Positions 43,180 through 52,053 of a stretch of 64,000 nucleotides of DNA are shown piece after piece. Numbering within the stretch: the stretch's first letter is position 1; each line of letters begins with the position of its first letter. The notes under the pieces are model-generated. The model had not been told where the DNA came from, searched no databases, and saw nothing but the letters and a program-made list of their open reading frames with translations. The position numbers were made by a program, and so were the translations under genes. This DNA is from an uncultured Sphingorhabdus sp. (lineage in GTDB: Bacteria; Pseudomonadota; Alphaproteobacteria; Sphingomonadales; Sphingomonadaceae), in NCBI GenBank assembly GCA_937873665.1, contig CALMYW010000393.1, positions 186,001-250,000 of the forward strand. Reading direction: 5' to 3'.

Positions 43180-44178
43180 ATGTCGTCCGATCCTCAAGGC
43201 TTTCCGAAAATCGGTCCGCCGGTAGTGCTCTCTGGTCAGCCGACACCCTGCTTTCTGGTAACGGTTGATACCGAAGAAGAGTTTGACTGGTCCGCACCTT
43301 TCAGTCGAAGCGGGCATGGCGTTACCCACCTTTCTTCAATCGAACCGTTCCAGCAACTATGCGAGCGTTTTGGCGTCACACCGGTATATCTTGTCGATTA
43401 TCCGGTGGCGCAGGACGGCTTTGGAGCTGAATTCTTTGCTGGCTTGGTTGGCAGCGGTGTCGCGGAAGTCGGATTGCAATTGCATCCTTGGGTGACTCCG
43501 CCTTTCGATGAAGAGGTCAATGTCCACAACAGCTATGCATGTAACCTAGCGCCTGATCTGGAGAGAACAAAGCTGTTCAGGCTTTTTGAAATTGTAGAGA
43601 AAAAGCTAGGTTGTCAGCCGGATAGCTATCGTGCTGGCCGTTACGGGGCAGGGACCCACACCCCGGCGTTCCTTGCCGAGCTTGGGATCCGTGTGGATAC
43701 TTCGGTGCGGTCATTATTTGATTATCGCCAACAGGGCGGGCCGAATTATGCACGTTGTCCTTTGACGCCCTATTGGGTTCAGCCGGGCAGTCTACTGGAG
43801 TTACCGGTAACCTCACTATTTGGTGGTTTGTTCCGATCGATGGGGCCGTTGCTTTTCGATCAGGTTTTTGGTTCGGAAACCATGCGTTCGGCGCTTGCGC
43901 GCAGCGGGATGCTGGAACGAATTGCGCTTACGCCGGAGGGCATCCCGGCAGACAAGGCAATCGAAGCTATTGATTTGGCAATTGACGATGGTTTGCCGGT
44001 GCTGACTTTTTCGTTCCACTCCCCGTCCTTGGCTGTAGGTCACACCCCTTATGTGCGCACGGAACAGCAACTCGAGCTATTTTATTCCTGGTGGGAGCAG
44101 GTTTTTACGCATCTTCAGAAGCGGAGCGTAAAGCCATCGTCTATCGCCGACATTACAGCTGCTGCTTTCCCGAAGTGA
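43180..44178 (+). CDS. Polysaccharide deacetylase family (WalW-like) protein
   Basis: A 332-residue protein of the WalW/NodB-like family. The start is the ATG at 43180, preceded by GGGGAGG; upstream ATGs at 43117 and 43156 lack a good site. Key marks are VTVDTEEEFDW with the first metal Asp, LQLHPWVTPPF with the metal His, RAGRYGAGTHT and FSFHSPSLAVGHTPYV. It lacks a signal peptide, so it is not a typical secreted esterase. Coupled with the kinase-like gene, it may belong to one envelope-modifying pathway (inference). Confidence 0.8.
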   Translation: MSSDPQGFPKIGPPVVLSGQPTPCFLVTVDTEEEFDWSAPFSRSGHGVTHLSSIEPFQQLCERFGVTPVYLVDYPVAQDGFGAEFFAGLVGSGVAEVGLQLHPWVTPPFDEEVNVHNSYACNLAPDLERTKLFRLFEIVEKKLGCQPDSYRAGRYGAGTHTPAFLAELGIRVDTSVRSLFDYRQQGGPNYARCPLTPYWVQPGSLLELPVTSLFGGLFRSMGPLLFDQVFGSETMRSALARSGMLERIALTPEGIPADKAIEAIDLAIDDGLPVLTFSFHSPSLAVGHTPYVRTEQQLELFYSWWEQVFTHLQKRSVKPSSIADITAAAFPK

Positions 44179-44245
44179 TTTGCGTCTGTAGTGATTTGTT
44201 GCTTGCCTTTCTAGGCAGGCATCCGCTATCGGCGCGGTGCTCAGG

Positions 44246-44322
44246 GGGCCTGTAGCTCAGTTGGTTAGAGCTGGCCGCTCATAACGGCTAGGTCGGGGGT
44301 TCGAGTCCCTCCGGGCCCACCA
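44246..44322 (+). tRNA. tRNA with CAT anticodon, probably Ile2
   Basis: A complete 77-base cloverleaf with encoded CCA. The acceptor stem is GGGCCTG/CGGGCCC and the anticodon loop CTCATAA reads CAT. It could be elongator Met, but the C4-G69 and C5-G68 pairs are those used by TilS to recognise tRNA-Ile2, so Ile2 is favoured. Followed 13 bases later by tRNA-Pro. Confidence 0.9.
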
Positions 44323-44335
44323 TAATGCTCCATGT

Positions 44336-44415
<80 letters not shown>

Positions 44416-44430
44416 CTTGCAATTTTGTGT

Positions 44431-45867
44431 TTAACCTGCAGATTCAGCAGCGCGCTTTTTACGAACAAGCGTCTGCGCGTTGGTATATTCGAGCAGCCCT
44501 TCCTCGCCGCCTTCGACGCCAAGTCCGGATTGCTTCAACCCGCCAAAGGCCGCTGTCGGTGACAGGTGCTGGACTTCATTGACCCAGACTGTGCCACTCT
44601 GGATGCGCTTGGCGATTTCGAACGCTTTATCCTCATCATTGCCCCAGATGGAACCGCCAAGACCATATTCGGTCGCATTGGCGCGCGCGACGACATCGTC
44701 ATAATCGTCGAATTTCAGCAGCGGCAACACGGGGCCGAACTGTTCTTCCTGTACGATGCGGCTGTCTTCGGGCGGGTTGTCGAGGATCGTTACCGGAATG
44801 AAATAGCCGGGCACATCCGATTTCTCGCCGCCCATCAGGAAGGTATAGCCCTTCTCCTTGGCATCGCGGATCAAATCGAGCACACGCTCATATTGCGGGC
44901 GGTTGTTGATCGGGCCCAGCCGTGTGCCTTGTTCGGAACCGTCGCCGATCTTCACCGTCTTGGCATAAGCGACGATGGCATCGCGCAGCGGCTCGTAAAT
45001 GTCCTTGTGGACATACATGCGCTTGGTGGCGATGCAGATCTGGCCGTTATTGCCGAAGGCGGCCCAGAAGAGTTGCTCGGCGACCTTTTCGACATCGACA
45101 TCGGGCATTACAATCGCAGGATCGTTGCCGCCGAGTTCGAGCGTAACGCGCTTCAGCGTTGCTGACGCAGATTGCATCACCTTTTTGCCGGTCGCGGTCG
45201 AGCCCGTGAAGCTGACCTTGTCGATATCGGGGTGCGAGGTCATCCACGGGCCGAGATTATCGCCACCCGAGATGATGTTCAGCACGCCAGCGGGCAGGAT
45301 GTCCTTGATGATCTCACCGAGCTTCAGCGTGGTTAGTGGGGTGAAGGGGGATGGCTTCAGTACCATCGTATTGCCTGCAAGCAGTCCGGGGCCGATCTTG
45401 AAAGCGGCAAGGATCAGGGGGAAGTTCCAGGGCGCGATCGCACCGACTACTCCCAAAGGAACCCGGCGCGTCTCGCTATAGCGTTCGTCGCTATCTTCGT
45501 TGACGACAACCGGCAGATCGAGCGAGGAAGCGCCCATCAGCCAGAAAGCCGCGCCGCCGACATCGGCTTCCGCATCGGCATGCGGCTTCCCCTGCTCCGA
45601 CGTCAGCAGGCGCTTTAGCGGATCGATATTGGCGAGAATGGCCTGCGCCATCGCGTTCAGATATTCGCGGCGCTTTTCGATTGGCAGTGCAGACCATGCC
45701 GGAAAGGCGGCCCGCGCTGCGGCTACCGCGCGGTCCAGATCTTCGGGGGTTGCGTCGGGTGCCTGGCCGATAACTTGCTCATTGGCGGGATTGAGGACAT
45801 CGAAGCTGGCGGAACCTGTTTCGAGCTTTCCACCGATCAGCATGCGATAATCTGAATCGAATTGCAT
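44431..45867 (-). CDS. Aldehyde dehydrogenase (NAD(P)+)
   Basis: A 478-residue ALDH superfamily enzyme oxidising an aldehyde to a carboxylic acid. The conserved NAD site is PWNFPLILAAFKIGPGLLAGN, FTGSTATGKKVM; the catalytic Glu is in LELGGNDPAIV and the Cys nucleophile in NNGQICIATKRMYV. Near the C-terminus GVEGGEEGLLEYTNAQT is typical. The ATG at 45867 follows GAGGAGAG. It is the last gene of the P450-rubredoxin-ADH-ALDH unit, 19 bases after the alcohol dehydrogenase, which suggests it takes over the aldehyde made there. Confidence 0.93.
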   Translation of the reverse strand: MQFDSDYRMLIGGKLETGSASFDVLNPANEQVIGQAPDATPEDLDRAVAAARAAFPAWSALPIEKRREYLNAMAQAILANIDPLKRLLTSEQGKPHADAEADVGGAAFWLMGASSLDLPVVVNEDSDERYSETRRVPLGVVGAIAPWNFPLILAAFKIGPGLLAGNTMVLKPSPFTPLTTLKLGEIIKDILPAGVLNIISGGDNLGPWMTSHPDIDKVSFTGSTATGKKVMQSASATLKRVTLELGGNDPAIVMPDVDVEKVAEQLFWAAFGNNGQICIATKRMYVHKDIYEPLRDAIVAYAKTVKIGDGSEQGTRLGPINNRPQYERVLDLIRDAKEKGYTFLMGGEKSDVPGYFIPVTILDNPPEDSRIVQEEQFGPVLPLLKFDDYDDVVARANATEYGLGGSIWGNDEDKAFEIAKRIQSGTVWVNEVQHLSPTAAFGGLKQSGLGVEGGEEGLLEYTNAQTLVRKKRAAESAG

Positions 45868-45886
45868 TGTCTCTCTCCTCTGTCGA

Positions 45887-46996
45887 TCAGGGCAGCAACA
45901 CCACCTTGATGCATTCGCCGCGCGCTTGGGCGGCTATGGCCTCGTTGATTTGTTCCAGCTTGAACGTCCGGATGAGCTTGTCAAAGGGGAATCGCCCTGC
46001 GGCATGATGCGCGAGCAATTCAGGGATGAAGCTTTGCGGGTCGCTATCGCCTTCGATGATACCGATGATACGCAGGCCAGGGGTCATCAAAGCGGAGATA
46101 TTTACGCTGATACTGTCGGTCGGTTCCTTGGGAACGCCGACCAGTCCTATCGCGCCATGACTGCCGAGGGCAGCCAATCCGGCTTCGATCACGCTGACCA
46201 CACCGCTGCTGTCGAAGGCGAAGTCGAGGCCTTCGGGAACGATTGCACGCAAAGCTTCGGTCAGGTCGCCCGCGGCGGGATCAATCACATGCGTCGCGCC
46301 CAGTTCGAGCGCGACTTCGCGCCGTGCGGGCATGGGTTCGACAAGAATGATCGTGCTACAGCCTTGGATGACCGCGCCCATTACCGCCGCCAGTCCGACC
46401 GGTCCGCCGCCGAAAATGGCAATGGTCGAACCCTTATGACAGGCGAGCGAGCGCATTACGCCCCCAGCCCCGGTCTGGAAGCCGCAACCCAGTGGGCCGA
46501 GCAATTCGAGTGGGGCAGAGGTATCGCCAACCCTGACGACGTTGCGCGCGCGGGTGATGGCATGACTGGCGAAGGACGATTGCCCGAAGAAATGTGAACC
46601 GATCCGCTCGTCACCCGAACAGCAGGCCGTCGAGCCATCCTCCAGCCGCACCCCCGCATAGTTCAGTGGAACGAAGCTGCGGCAATAGCTGGGCAAGCCT
46701 TCGTCGCAGCGCGAGCAATCCCCGCAGCTTGAAAAACCAAGCACGACCTTGTCACCGACCGCGAGGCCAGTGACGCCTTCACCCAACGCTTCGATGATGC
46801 CGGAACCTTCGTGACCCAGCACAGCGGGCAGGGTGTAAGGGGCGAACTGGTCGCGGAAGATCAGGTCGGTGTGGCACAGGCCAACCCCCGCAATTTTGAC
46901 CAGCACTTCGCCAGCGCGCGGTGCTTCGACGCTGACTGGCTCGATCGAGAAATCACCCTTGGGAATGCGGGCAACCGCCGCGACAGCTTCTGTCAT
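45887..46996 (-). CDS. Zinc-type NAD(P)-dependent alcohol dehydrogenase
   Basis: A 369-residue medium-chain dehydrogenase. The catalytic zinc ligands are in VGLCHTDL and VLGHEGSG, structural zinc cysteines in CGDCSRCDEGLPSYC (four Cys), and the Rossmann motif is IFGGGPVGLAAVMGA. It resembles the aryl/benzyl alcohol dehydrogenase branch. The ATG at 46996 follows GGAGAG; the upstream longer frame overlaps the rubredoxin. It probably oxidises the alcohol formed by the P450; the substrate is not known. Confidence 0.92.
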   Translation of the reverse strand: MTEAVAAVARIPKGDFSIEPVSVEAPRAGEVLVKIAGVGLCHTDLIFRDQFAPYTLPAVLGHEGSGIIEALGEGVTGLAVGDKVVLGFSSCGDCSRCDEGLPSYCRSFVPLNYAGVRLEDGSTACCSGDERIGSHFFGQSSFASHAITRARNVVRVGDTSAPLELLGPLGCGFQTGAGGVMRSLACHKGSTIAIFGGGPVGLAAVMGAVIQGCSTIILVEPMPARREVALELGATHVIDPAAGDLTEALRAIVPEGLDFAFDSSGVVSVIEAGLAALGSHGAIGLVGVPKEPTDSISVNISALMTPGLRIIGIIEGDSDPQSFIPELLAHHAAGRFPFDKLIRTFKLEQINEAIAAQARGECIKVVLLP

Positions 46997-47028
46997 AAAA
47001 TTCTCTCCTCTTGTCGCGACCGGGGCGG

Positions 47029-47202
47029 TCACATCTCGCCAAAATCGGCCTTCGATGCGCCGCATTGCGGGCAGAACCAGTCATCGGGAATATCCTCCCA
47101 GCGGGTGCCGGGGGGAATGCCGTCTTCGGGCAATCCCAATGCCTCGTCATAGCGAAAGCCGCATTTGCCGCAGCGATGGACGCTATATTCCGGCTCGCTC
47201 AC
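47029..47202 (-). CDS. Rubredoxin
   Basis: A 57-residue rubredoxin: [20 protein letters not shown] at the start with the first CxxC, then [20 protein letters not shown] with the second, the usual mononuclear iron centre with Cys spacing CxxCG...CPxCG. The start is a GTG at 47202 that overlaps the P450 stop (GTGA), so translation is coupled. It stands where a 2Fe-2S ferredoxin would be expected beside a bacterial P450. It is probably an electron carrier for the P450, but no reductase is seen in the window. Confidence 0.93.
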   Translation of the reverse strand: MSEPEYSVHRCGKCGFRYDEALGLPEDGIPPGTRWEDIPDDWFCPQCGASKADFGEM

Positions 47203-48488
47203 GCCTTTTCAACCTCGAAACGGATCGGCACGGTTTTGGGGCCACAAACAAATTCCGATTCCGCCATGCGTGGGGTGCCCGTGAGTTCGACCGATTTCAG
47301 GCGCGGGATGATTTCCTTCCACAGCGCGATCATCTCCATCCGCGCGAGGTGGATGCCAAGGCAGGTGTGCCCGCCAAAGCCGAAGCCGACATGGCGGTTG
47401 GGCGAACGGCGGTGATCGAAGGTGAAGGGATCCGGAAAGGCGTCTTCATCGCGGTTCGCGGAGAGGTACGAAAGATAGACCAAGTCGCCTTTCCGGATCG
47501 TCCGCCCCTTGATCTCATAATCCTGCGTGGCGGAACGGACGAACTGCTGGACCGGGCTGGCCCAGCGGATGGTTTCTTCCACAAAGCCGGGGATCAGATC
47601 GGGATTGGCCTTAAGGTCAGCCAAAATGTCGGGCCGCTGCGCCAACTGCCACATGCCGTGGCCGGTGGTGGCTGCGGTGGTGTCATGCCCGGCTGTCGAT
47701 GCGATGACGAAATAGGAAATCAGCGCGCGATGCTCCATCGGCCCATCGTCAATCTTGCCATTGGCGATGACCGAGGCGAGATCGTGGCGCGGGCATTTTT
47801 GGCGGTCGGCAATGATCGGAGTGTAATATTTCTCAAACTCTTCGAATACGATACGCCAGGTGCGGGTGATTTCTTGCGGGTCGGTCAGATCGGATCCGGG
47901 CCGCTTGAGATCAGGGTCGGCATAAGTGAACAGCCACTGCGTCAGTTCGAGCATCTTTGCATGGTCGGGCTCGGGAACGCCGATCAGGTCGAGGACAACT
48001 TTCAAAGGATAGAGAAACGCTATTTCGGTCGCGAAATCACATTCGGGGGCAAGGCTGATCAATTTGTCGGCATAAATTTTGGCGGTCGCTTCCACGCCCG
48101 GCAACGCAGCCTTGATGCCGTCGAGCGAAAACGCCCCCGAACAAACCGAACGATATTTCTGGTGCTCGGGCGGGTCGAGTTGAACAAGCGAGCGGAAAAT
48201 GTTCGATTGGCCACCGGTATATTGCTTGACCAGTTCTTCGCCTGCCTGGCTGATCAGCGTCTTTGAACGATCTCCCCCGTGAAAGATTTCATCCTGCCGC
48301 GCGATTTCGCGCAAATCGGCATATTTGGTGACGATCCAATGCGGATCATAGCCCGGCACTTCGACCTGGGAGAGCGGATAGTCCTTACGAAGCCGGGTGA
48401 AGATGGCGTGGACATCATCCCTGTTGGCAAAACTTGCCGGGTTGAATGCAGGTGCCACCAATTCGGGCGGAATCATCGTTTCGGACAT
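47199..48488 (-). CDS. Cytochrome P450
   Basis: A 429-residue soluble bacterial P450. Oxygen-activating I-helix motif is [13 protein letters not shown], the K-helix ExxR is EETIR, and the heme loop [17 protein letters not shown] has the cysteine ligand. The sequence pattern ([25 protein letters not shown]) is like the terpenoid/steroid-related CYP107/108/111 groups; the exact family and substrate cannot be given. ATG at 48488 follows GGAGAG. It heads the gene run that includes rubredoxin, alcohol and aldehyde dehydrogenase, 24 bases behind an AraC regulator. Confidence 0.94.
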   Translation of the reverse strand: MSETMIPPELVAPAFNPASFANRDDVHAIFTRLRKDYPLSQVEVPGYDPHWIVTKYADLREIARQDEIFHGGDRSKTLISQAGEELVKQYTGGQSNIFRSLVQLDPPEHQKYRSVCSGAFSLDGIKAALPGVEATAKIYADKLISLAPECDFATEIAFLYPLKVVLDLIGVPEPDHAKMLELTQWLFTYADPDLKRPGSDLTDPQEITRTWRIVFEEFEKYYTPIIADRQKCPRHDLASVIANGKIDDGPMEHRALISYFVIASTAGHDTTAATTGHGMWQLAQRPDILADLKANPDLIPGFVEETIRWASPVQQFVRSATQDYEIKGRTIRKGDLVYLSYLSANRDEDAFPDPFTFDHRRSPNRHVGFGFGGHTCLGIHLARMEMIALWKEIIPRLKSVELTGTPRMAESEFVCGPKTVPIRFEVEKA

Positions 48489-48512
48489 ATCAGGCTCTCC
48501 ATAGGATAAGGG

Positions 48513-49394
48513 CTAGCCTGCCTCCGCCCGGCGACGCTGATCGCGATATTCGCTGGGTGCGATGCCCGCATATTGGCGGAAGGCACGGCTGAAATGGCTC
48601 TGGCTCTGGAAACCGGTCGCTTCGGACAAGGCCGCAAGCGTCATATCGGTTTGCACGAGCATCTGTTGCGCCCGGTCGAGCCGGGCTTTCATCACATATT
48701 GGTGCGGCGTTATGCCGGTCGCCTTTTTGAAGATGCGGCAGAAGTGCGGCGGCGTGACTCCTGCGGTTGCCGCCATTTCCTCAAGGCTATGCTCTTCGGC
48801 AGGGTTCGCCAATATGGCGTTCATCACCTTGTGTAGCCGGTAGGCTGAAAAATCGCTGACCGGAATTTCGGTCGGGTTGCCATGCGCGGGAGGCCCGGCG
48901 AGGATATGCGCCTTGAGCGCGTTGACCATCGCAGCGACATAATGTTCGCGCTCGTCGGCATCGGGCGCATAAAGTTCCGACAAGATTTGCCGGGTGAGGG
49001 CAACGCCCAGCGGATCGGCAAAGGCGAAACGCAATTTGCTGAACTGCTCGGTCGCTGAAATGTTTTTGAGCAGATCGGACGAAACCGAAAGCGTCACGGC
49101 GTCCAGTTCACCATCGACCAGCCAGCCGCTGGGCATGCCCGATGGCTGGATGGTGGCGCAGCCGGGAATCGAACTAGACTGGCTCCAGCCGTCCCGATCC
49201 CACGTCTTGATCTGTAGCTTTCCCGATATGTGGACGATGAACATGGGGTCGGGCAAAGGCGGCAAGGCGTAGCTGCCGACAAATTGTCGCCAGCGACACA
49301 GCGACCAGCCCTCTCCTATAGACCCCATTTCCACGTCGGGCGCCCGGCCCAGCACGTCGCATATGATCGCGCGATTATCCCAATGCGTCGCCAT
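48513..49394 (-). CDS. AraC family transcriptional regulator
   Basis: A 293-residue regulator: an N-terminal effector-binding part of unclear type, and a C-terminal pair of helix-turn-helix motifs (LEEMAATAGVTPPHFCRIFKK; LAALSEATGFQSQSHFSRAFR, ending YAGIAPSEYR). Lying in front of the P450 gene with only 24 bases between them and the same strand, it is the probable regulator of the oxidation cluster and may be cotranscribed with it. Confidence 0.92.
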   Translation of the reverse strand: MATHWDNRAIICDVLGRAPDVEMGSIGEGWSLCRWRQFVGSYALPPLPDPMFIVHISGKLQIKTWDRDGWSQSSSIPGCATIQPSGMPSGWLVDGELDAVTLSVSSDLLKNISATEQFSKLRFAFADPLGVALTRQILSELYAPDADEREHYVAAMVNALKAHILAGPPAHGNPTEIPVSDFSAYRLHKVMNAILANPAEEHSLEEMAATAGVTPPHFCRIFKKATGITPHQYVMKARLDRAQQMLVQTDMTLAALSEATGFQSQSHFSRAFRQYAGIAPSEYRDQRRRAEAG

Positions 49395-49491
49395 CAGCCT
49401 CTCTCCTTCACTCCTGAAGAGAGCTTAGCCAGCTTGCGCGCGGACGGAAGCCCGAAACGCGCACCAGCAGCAAGGCAACGCATAAGGCGCA

Positions 49492-51708
49492 TCAGAAGGC
49501 GGCGCGCACCGAGATGCCGTAGGTGCGCGGTGCGCCTGGCACGAGGAAATTATAGGGGAAACCTGCGCCACGAAGGTCGAGGCCATAGCCATAGACCTTT
49601 TTGTTGAACAGGTTGTTGCCCCAAGCCCTGACCGTGAAGCTGTCATTCGACCAGGAAAGCGCTGCATTGACCTTGGCAAAGCCCTTTTGCTGCAACTCCG
49701 AATTGACCTGTGGTGAGCCGACGGCGTTGATCGTGTTAAACGGAGAGAAATATTGCCGGCTTGCATAGTTCAGATTGGGCGAAAAGGTCAGCTTGCCGCC
49801 GCCCAGTTCTGCCACATCCCAGTCAAAGCCCGCCTGCGCGGTCAGCTTTGGCGAGAAGGGCAGGTCGTTGCCCGACAGATCGGTGCCCTGCAGCAGCAGT
49901 TCCTTATATTTGGTCTGCAACAGCCCCAGCGCAAAGTTGAGCGCAAAGCCATCGGACGGCTTCACAGTTGCTTCAAGTTCGGCACCATAAACTTCCGATT
50001 TGGGCGTGTTGACCAAGAAGGATACCGGCCCGGGTCGTGTGTCCTGCAGTTGCTGGTTCGTGTAGTCATAGTAAAACAGCGCAGCTGCCAGCGTCAAAAC
50101 CCGGTCAAAATAGCGCCCCTTGAAGCCGAGTTCATAGGCGTTGACCCTTTCCGGCTCGATATAGCTGATGCCGGCGGACGAGGTATAGCCGCCGCCATTG
50201 ACCGCCCCTGCACGATAGCCGCGGTTGAAACTGGCATAGAGCAAAGTGTCGTCGGGCAAAGTGTAGCTGAGCGCGATGCGGCCTGTGAGCGCATTATTGG
50301 TGTCGCTAAGCGCGATCCGGGCGGCAGGGTCATAGGCACAGGTGCCCGCGGGTGTTGTGCAAGGCACAGTCGTCGCAATGGGCGTTGGCGCATCGTCGAC
50401 TGTTCCTAGGAACAGAAAGGCGAAGGCATCGTCATAGCGCGACTTGTCCTTGGTATAGCGCGCACCCAATGTGAGCACGAGCTGATCGGTCAGGTTGATG
50501 TCACCCTGCGCGAACACCGCATAGGATTTCCGCACCTGCCGGTAATGCTGGTAGAAACCGCCTGCGGGCGGCAACGGCAGGTTGAACTGGTTGTCGGTAA
50601 TGTTCCGATCCCAGCCATAAAATGCCCCGCCGACCAGATTGAGCGTATCGCTGCTATAGTTCAGCCGCATTTCCTGGCTGAACTGGCGGTATTTCGATTG
50701 CCATGTGATGTCGAGAATATCGAGCGGCGAACCATCTGCTGCCTGCTGCAAATCCTGTTTGCCGCCATCATAGGATGTGATCGAGGTCAACCGAATGGCG
50801 TCAGACAGATCGACGCCGACCGTTCCCGAAAAGCCCCAAGCATCGGTGTTGTTATCGCCAACCCGGTTCTCGTTGGTTTCAAAAAAGCCAAGTCCGGTGC
50901 GGAAGGCACCAAGGCCATGCACTCCGGCCTGTGTACCGCGGTCGCGACCGCCATAGGCCTTAAGCACGATGTCGAGACCGCCATCACCGGGCTTGATGCG
51001 CAGCGTTGCCCGGCCTTGCAGCGTGTCGACCGAATTGGGGTCACGTCCACCGGCGAACAGGTTTTTCATCTGTCCGTCACCCTTGGCATAGTTGACCGCT
51101 AAGCGCAGGCCGACACTGTCTTCGCTCAACGTGGTTTCAACGGCGGCCTTTCCGGTGAAAGCATCAAAATTACCATAGCCCAGTTCGACATAGCCATTCG
51201 AGCCGCTGAGCGACGGCTTCCGGGTTATGAAGTTAACCGCACCGCCAGTGGTATTGCGCCCGAAGAGCGTGCCTTGCGGTCCACGCAACACTTCGATCCG
51301 GTCGAGGTCGAACAGGCCCATGCCATGGCTGGTGCGGGGGGCGAGGTAGACGTCATCGATATAAACACCGACGGGCGAAGCCTGGTTTGAATTATACTCG
51401 TTGGCGACGCCGATTCCGCGAAGCGAGAAATTGGGTTGGGTGTTGCCGAACGGGCTGTTTATCTGAAGGTTGGGAACGGCTGCAGCCAGTTCGGACGAAT
51501 TGTCGATACCCTTTTGCGCCAGATCGTCGCCGCCCAATGCCGAAACCGCGAGCGGCACGTCGAGCAGCGATTGCTCACGGCGCTGTGCAGTGACGACAAT
51601 TTCGTCATCATTGTTAGCGCCGTCGGATGCTTCCTGCGCCAGCGCCGTGGTTGATGTCGAAGCCAGCAGTGCAGCTAGCGTGGTTATCCCTTGCGAAAAA
51701 CCCCTCAT
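49492..51708 (-). CDS. TonB-dependent receptor
   Basis: A 738-residue outer-membrane receptor with signal peptide (TTLAALLASTSTTALAQEA), a plug domain with DEIVVTAQRREQSLLDVPLAVS and QINSPFGNTQPNFSLRGIG, and a 22-strand barrel ending in aromatic ...YGISVRAAF. Sphingomonad receptors of this kind take up hydrophobic or aromatic compounds. The gene lies upstream of the AraC-P450 group on the same strand, so a role in importing the cluster's substrate is plausible but inferred. Confidence 0.94.
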   Translation of the reverse strand: MRGFSQGITTLAALLASTSTTALAQEASDGANNDDEIVVTAQRREQSLLDVPLAVSALGGDDLAQKGIDNSSELAAAVPNLQINSPFGNTQPNFSLRGIGVANEYNSNQASPVGVYIDDVYLAPRTSHGMGLFDLDRIEVLRGPQGTLFGRNTTGGAVNFITRKPSLSGSNGYVELGYGNFDAFTGKAAVETTLSEDSVGLRLAVNYAKGDGQMKNLFAGGRDPNSVDTLQGRATLRIKPGDGGLDIVLKAYGGRDRGTQAGVHGLGAFRTGLGFFETNENRVGDNNTDAWGFSGTVGVDLSDAIRLTSITSYDGGKQDLQQAADGSPLDILDITWQSKYRQFSQEMRLNYSSDTLNLVGGAFYGWDRNITDNQFNLPLPPAGGFYQHYRQVRKSYAVFAQGDINLTDQLVLTLGARYTKDKSRYDDAFAFLFLGTVDDAPTPIATTVPCTTPAGTCAYDPAARIALSDTNNALTGRIALSYTLPDDTLLYASFNRGYRAGAVNGGGYTSSAGISYIEPERVNAYELGFKGRYFDRVLTLAAALFYYDYTNQQLQDTRPGPVSFLVNTPKSEVYGAELEATVKPSDGFALNFALGLLQTKYKELLLQGTDLSGNDLPFSPKLTAQAGFDWDVAELGGGKLTFSPNLNYASRQYFSPFNTINAVGSPQVNSELQQKGFAKVNAALSWSNDSFTVRAWGNNLFNKKVYGYGLDLRGAGFPYNFLVPGAPRTYGISVRAAF

Positions 51709-51822
51709 CCTCTCCTCCTCCTTTTGGCGCTCCTACGCCAGTGTTGGAGGTGGTAAGGACTGCATTGCTATTTTGCTTTATACGGTTTTATTTCGAGATT
51801 TGACATTTCTTGTGCCAAAAAG

Positions 51823-52053
51823 TCATTCCGAACCAGCCTGCGACGCTTTTTCCACTTCGTCGCGCGCCTCTTCCTCAACAAGCTTTGCGGCGGCATCAGC
51901 CGCTTCCTCAATGTTCTTTTGCTCGACTTTCAGTGCAGCAGCATCGTCTTCGGCAGCAACGACAGCAGCGGGTTTTTCACTCTCTTTAGGTGTCGTCTCT
52001 TCCACGCAGCCTATCAAGCAGAGCGGCAGGACCAGGATTGTGAACGATTTCAT
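51823..52053 (-). CDS. Small predicted lipoprotein
   Basis: A 76-residue protein with a lipobox-type signal (LPLCLIGC, lipid-modified Cys16) and an acidic, alanine/glutamate-rich helical tail (KNIEEAADAAAKLVEEEARD). Function unknown. The ATG overlaps the M28 peptidase stop (ATGA), so it is coupled with it. Confidence 0.72.
   Translation of the reverse strand: MKSFTILVLPLCLIGCVEETTPKESEKPAAVVAAEDDAAALKVEQKNIEEAADAAAKLVEEEARDEVEKASQAGSE

Noticed and set aside
46869..48266. A 465-residue plus-strand frame across the P450 and rubredoxin
   Set aside because: P450 and rubredoxin motifs are on the minus strand; the plus frame has no family pattern.
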